64,000 nucleotides of DNA from the NCBI RefSeq assembly GCF_006715565.1, contig NZ_VFNL01000001.1:2046001-2110000 (forward strand). The letters are read 5' to 3'. The notes beneath the pieces were generated by a model, which saw only the letters and a program-made list of their open reading frames with translations, was not told the origin of the DNA and did no database searches. Position 1 is the first letter of the stretch. Every line of letters begins with the position of its first letter. The position numbers were made by a program, and so were the translations under genes. Origin of the DNA: Microbacterium sp. SLBN-154 (lineage in GTDB: Bacteria > Actinomycetota > Actinomycetes > Actinomycetales > Microbacteriaceae). Below, piece by piece: positions 63,723-64,000 of this stretch.

Positions 63723-64000
63723 GCACCATCGCCCGCCGCACCGTTCCCGCCCTCGCGATCGCCGGGACGATCATGCTCGCCACGACCGGGTGCCTCGCCG
63801 GGGAGAGCGCCGGCGCGTCCAACCTGGATGCCGCGGGCTCGGCCGGCGCGGAGAGCACCGAGTGGTCCACCGACACCCTGTCGATCGACTTCGCCACCTA
63901 CAACCCGCTGAGCCTGATCGTCCGCGATCAGGGACTCATCGAAGAAGCCCTCGGCGATGACGTCACGGTCGAGTGGGTGCAGTCCGCGGGCTCGAACAAG
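63719..64000 (+). CDS. ABC transporter substrate-binding lipoprotein (3' end missing)
   Basis: The first 94 codons are present and the frame is open at the window end. A basic N-terminus and hydrophobic stretch (LAIAGTIMLATTGC) end at a probable lipidated Cys25, with an atypical Thr at -3. The mature part begins with a short linker and then 'LSIDFATYNPLSLIVRDQGLIEE', the opening strand and helix of sulfonate/nitrate-type binding proteins. Ligand unknown. Confidence 0.85.
   Translation, partial: MSTIARRTVPALAIAGTIMLATTGCLAGESAGASNLDAAGSAGAESTEWSTDTLSIDFATYNPLSLIVRDQGLIEEALGDDVTVEWVQSAGSNK

Overview
The window is a high-GC (roughly 70%) actinobacterial chromosome segment, almost certainly from the Microbacteriaceae (Microbacterium or a close relative). 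The support is the GTG-rich, tightly overlapping gene style, the conserved core order (thrS-HIT ... pdxST ... yebC-ruvCAB-yajC-secDF-rel ... rpsD-alaS-ruvX-mltG-aroECKB-aroQ-efp-nusB ... pyrRBC-carAB-pyrF-gmk), many TANNNT-N6/7-ATG leaderless promoters, and an actinobacterial integration host factor domain fused to guanylate kinase. Taxonomy is inferred from gene order and remembered families; no search was run.

Layout. (1) 1-11298: one uninterrupted, translationally coupled operon for amino-sugar/mannose glycan use: carbohydrate ABC transporter (binding protein cut by the window edge, two permeases), a GntR/UTRA regulator, a DUF4127 protein, an FAD-dependent oxidoreductase, ManNAc-6-P epimerase (NanE), a GH38 alpha-mannosidase and a BadF-type GlcNAc-kinase-like protein. 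The ATPase is not encoded in the operon as far as it is visible. (2) 11379-14802: a bicupin whose first metal site is degenerate, an AlkD-like repair protein, a small membrane protein, and a divergent ArsB/SLC13-type transporter. (3) 14844-21988: thrS (behind a short leaderless ORF), HIT protein, a lipoprotein, and a vitamin B6 cluster (pdxY and a MocR/PdxR regulator divergent from pdxS-pdxT), then a PLP-dependent decarboxylase. (4) 23579-32349: yebC, ruvCAB, yajC-secD-secF and a bifunctional (p)ppGpp synthetase/hydrolase. (5) 32319-38016: an orphan AbiEi-like protein, DUF349 protein, small membrane proteins, rarA, and rpsD with a structured 5' leader and a strong terminator. (6) 38043-48464: alaS, ruvX, mltG, the shikimate genes aroE-C-K-B-(GNAT)-Q, efp and nusB. 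(7) 48430-53160: a variable block between nusB and pyrR, holding guanine deaminase, a metallo-beta-lactamase/Rieske protein resembling CMP-sialate hydroxylase with its domains in reverse order, very GC-rich low-complexity DNA, and an AbiEi/DUF559 gene bracketed by palindromic ~60-bp repeats. (8) 53169-62793: the pyrimidine operon with a PyrR-binding RNA loop, ending in the mIHF-Gmk fusion. (9) 62868-64000: start of a sulfonate/nitrate-type ABC importer, cut by the window end.

The best candidates for something new are the glycan operon with its uncharacterised DUF4127/FAD-oxidoreductase pair, the palindromic repeats around the DUF559 gene, the MBL-Rieske protein, and the mIHF-guanylate kinase fusion. 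I saw no tRNA, rRNA, CRISPR array, insertion sequence or prophage. Positions without a listed gene are short intergenic stretches, except 51570-52008, which is described.
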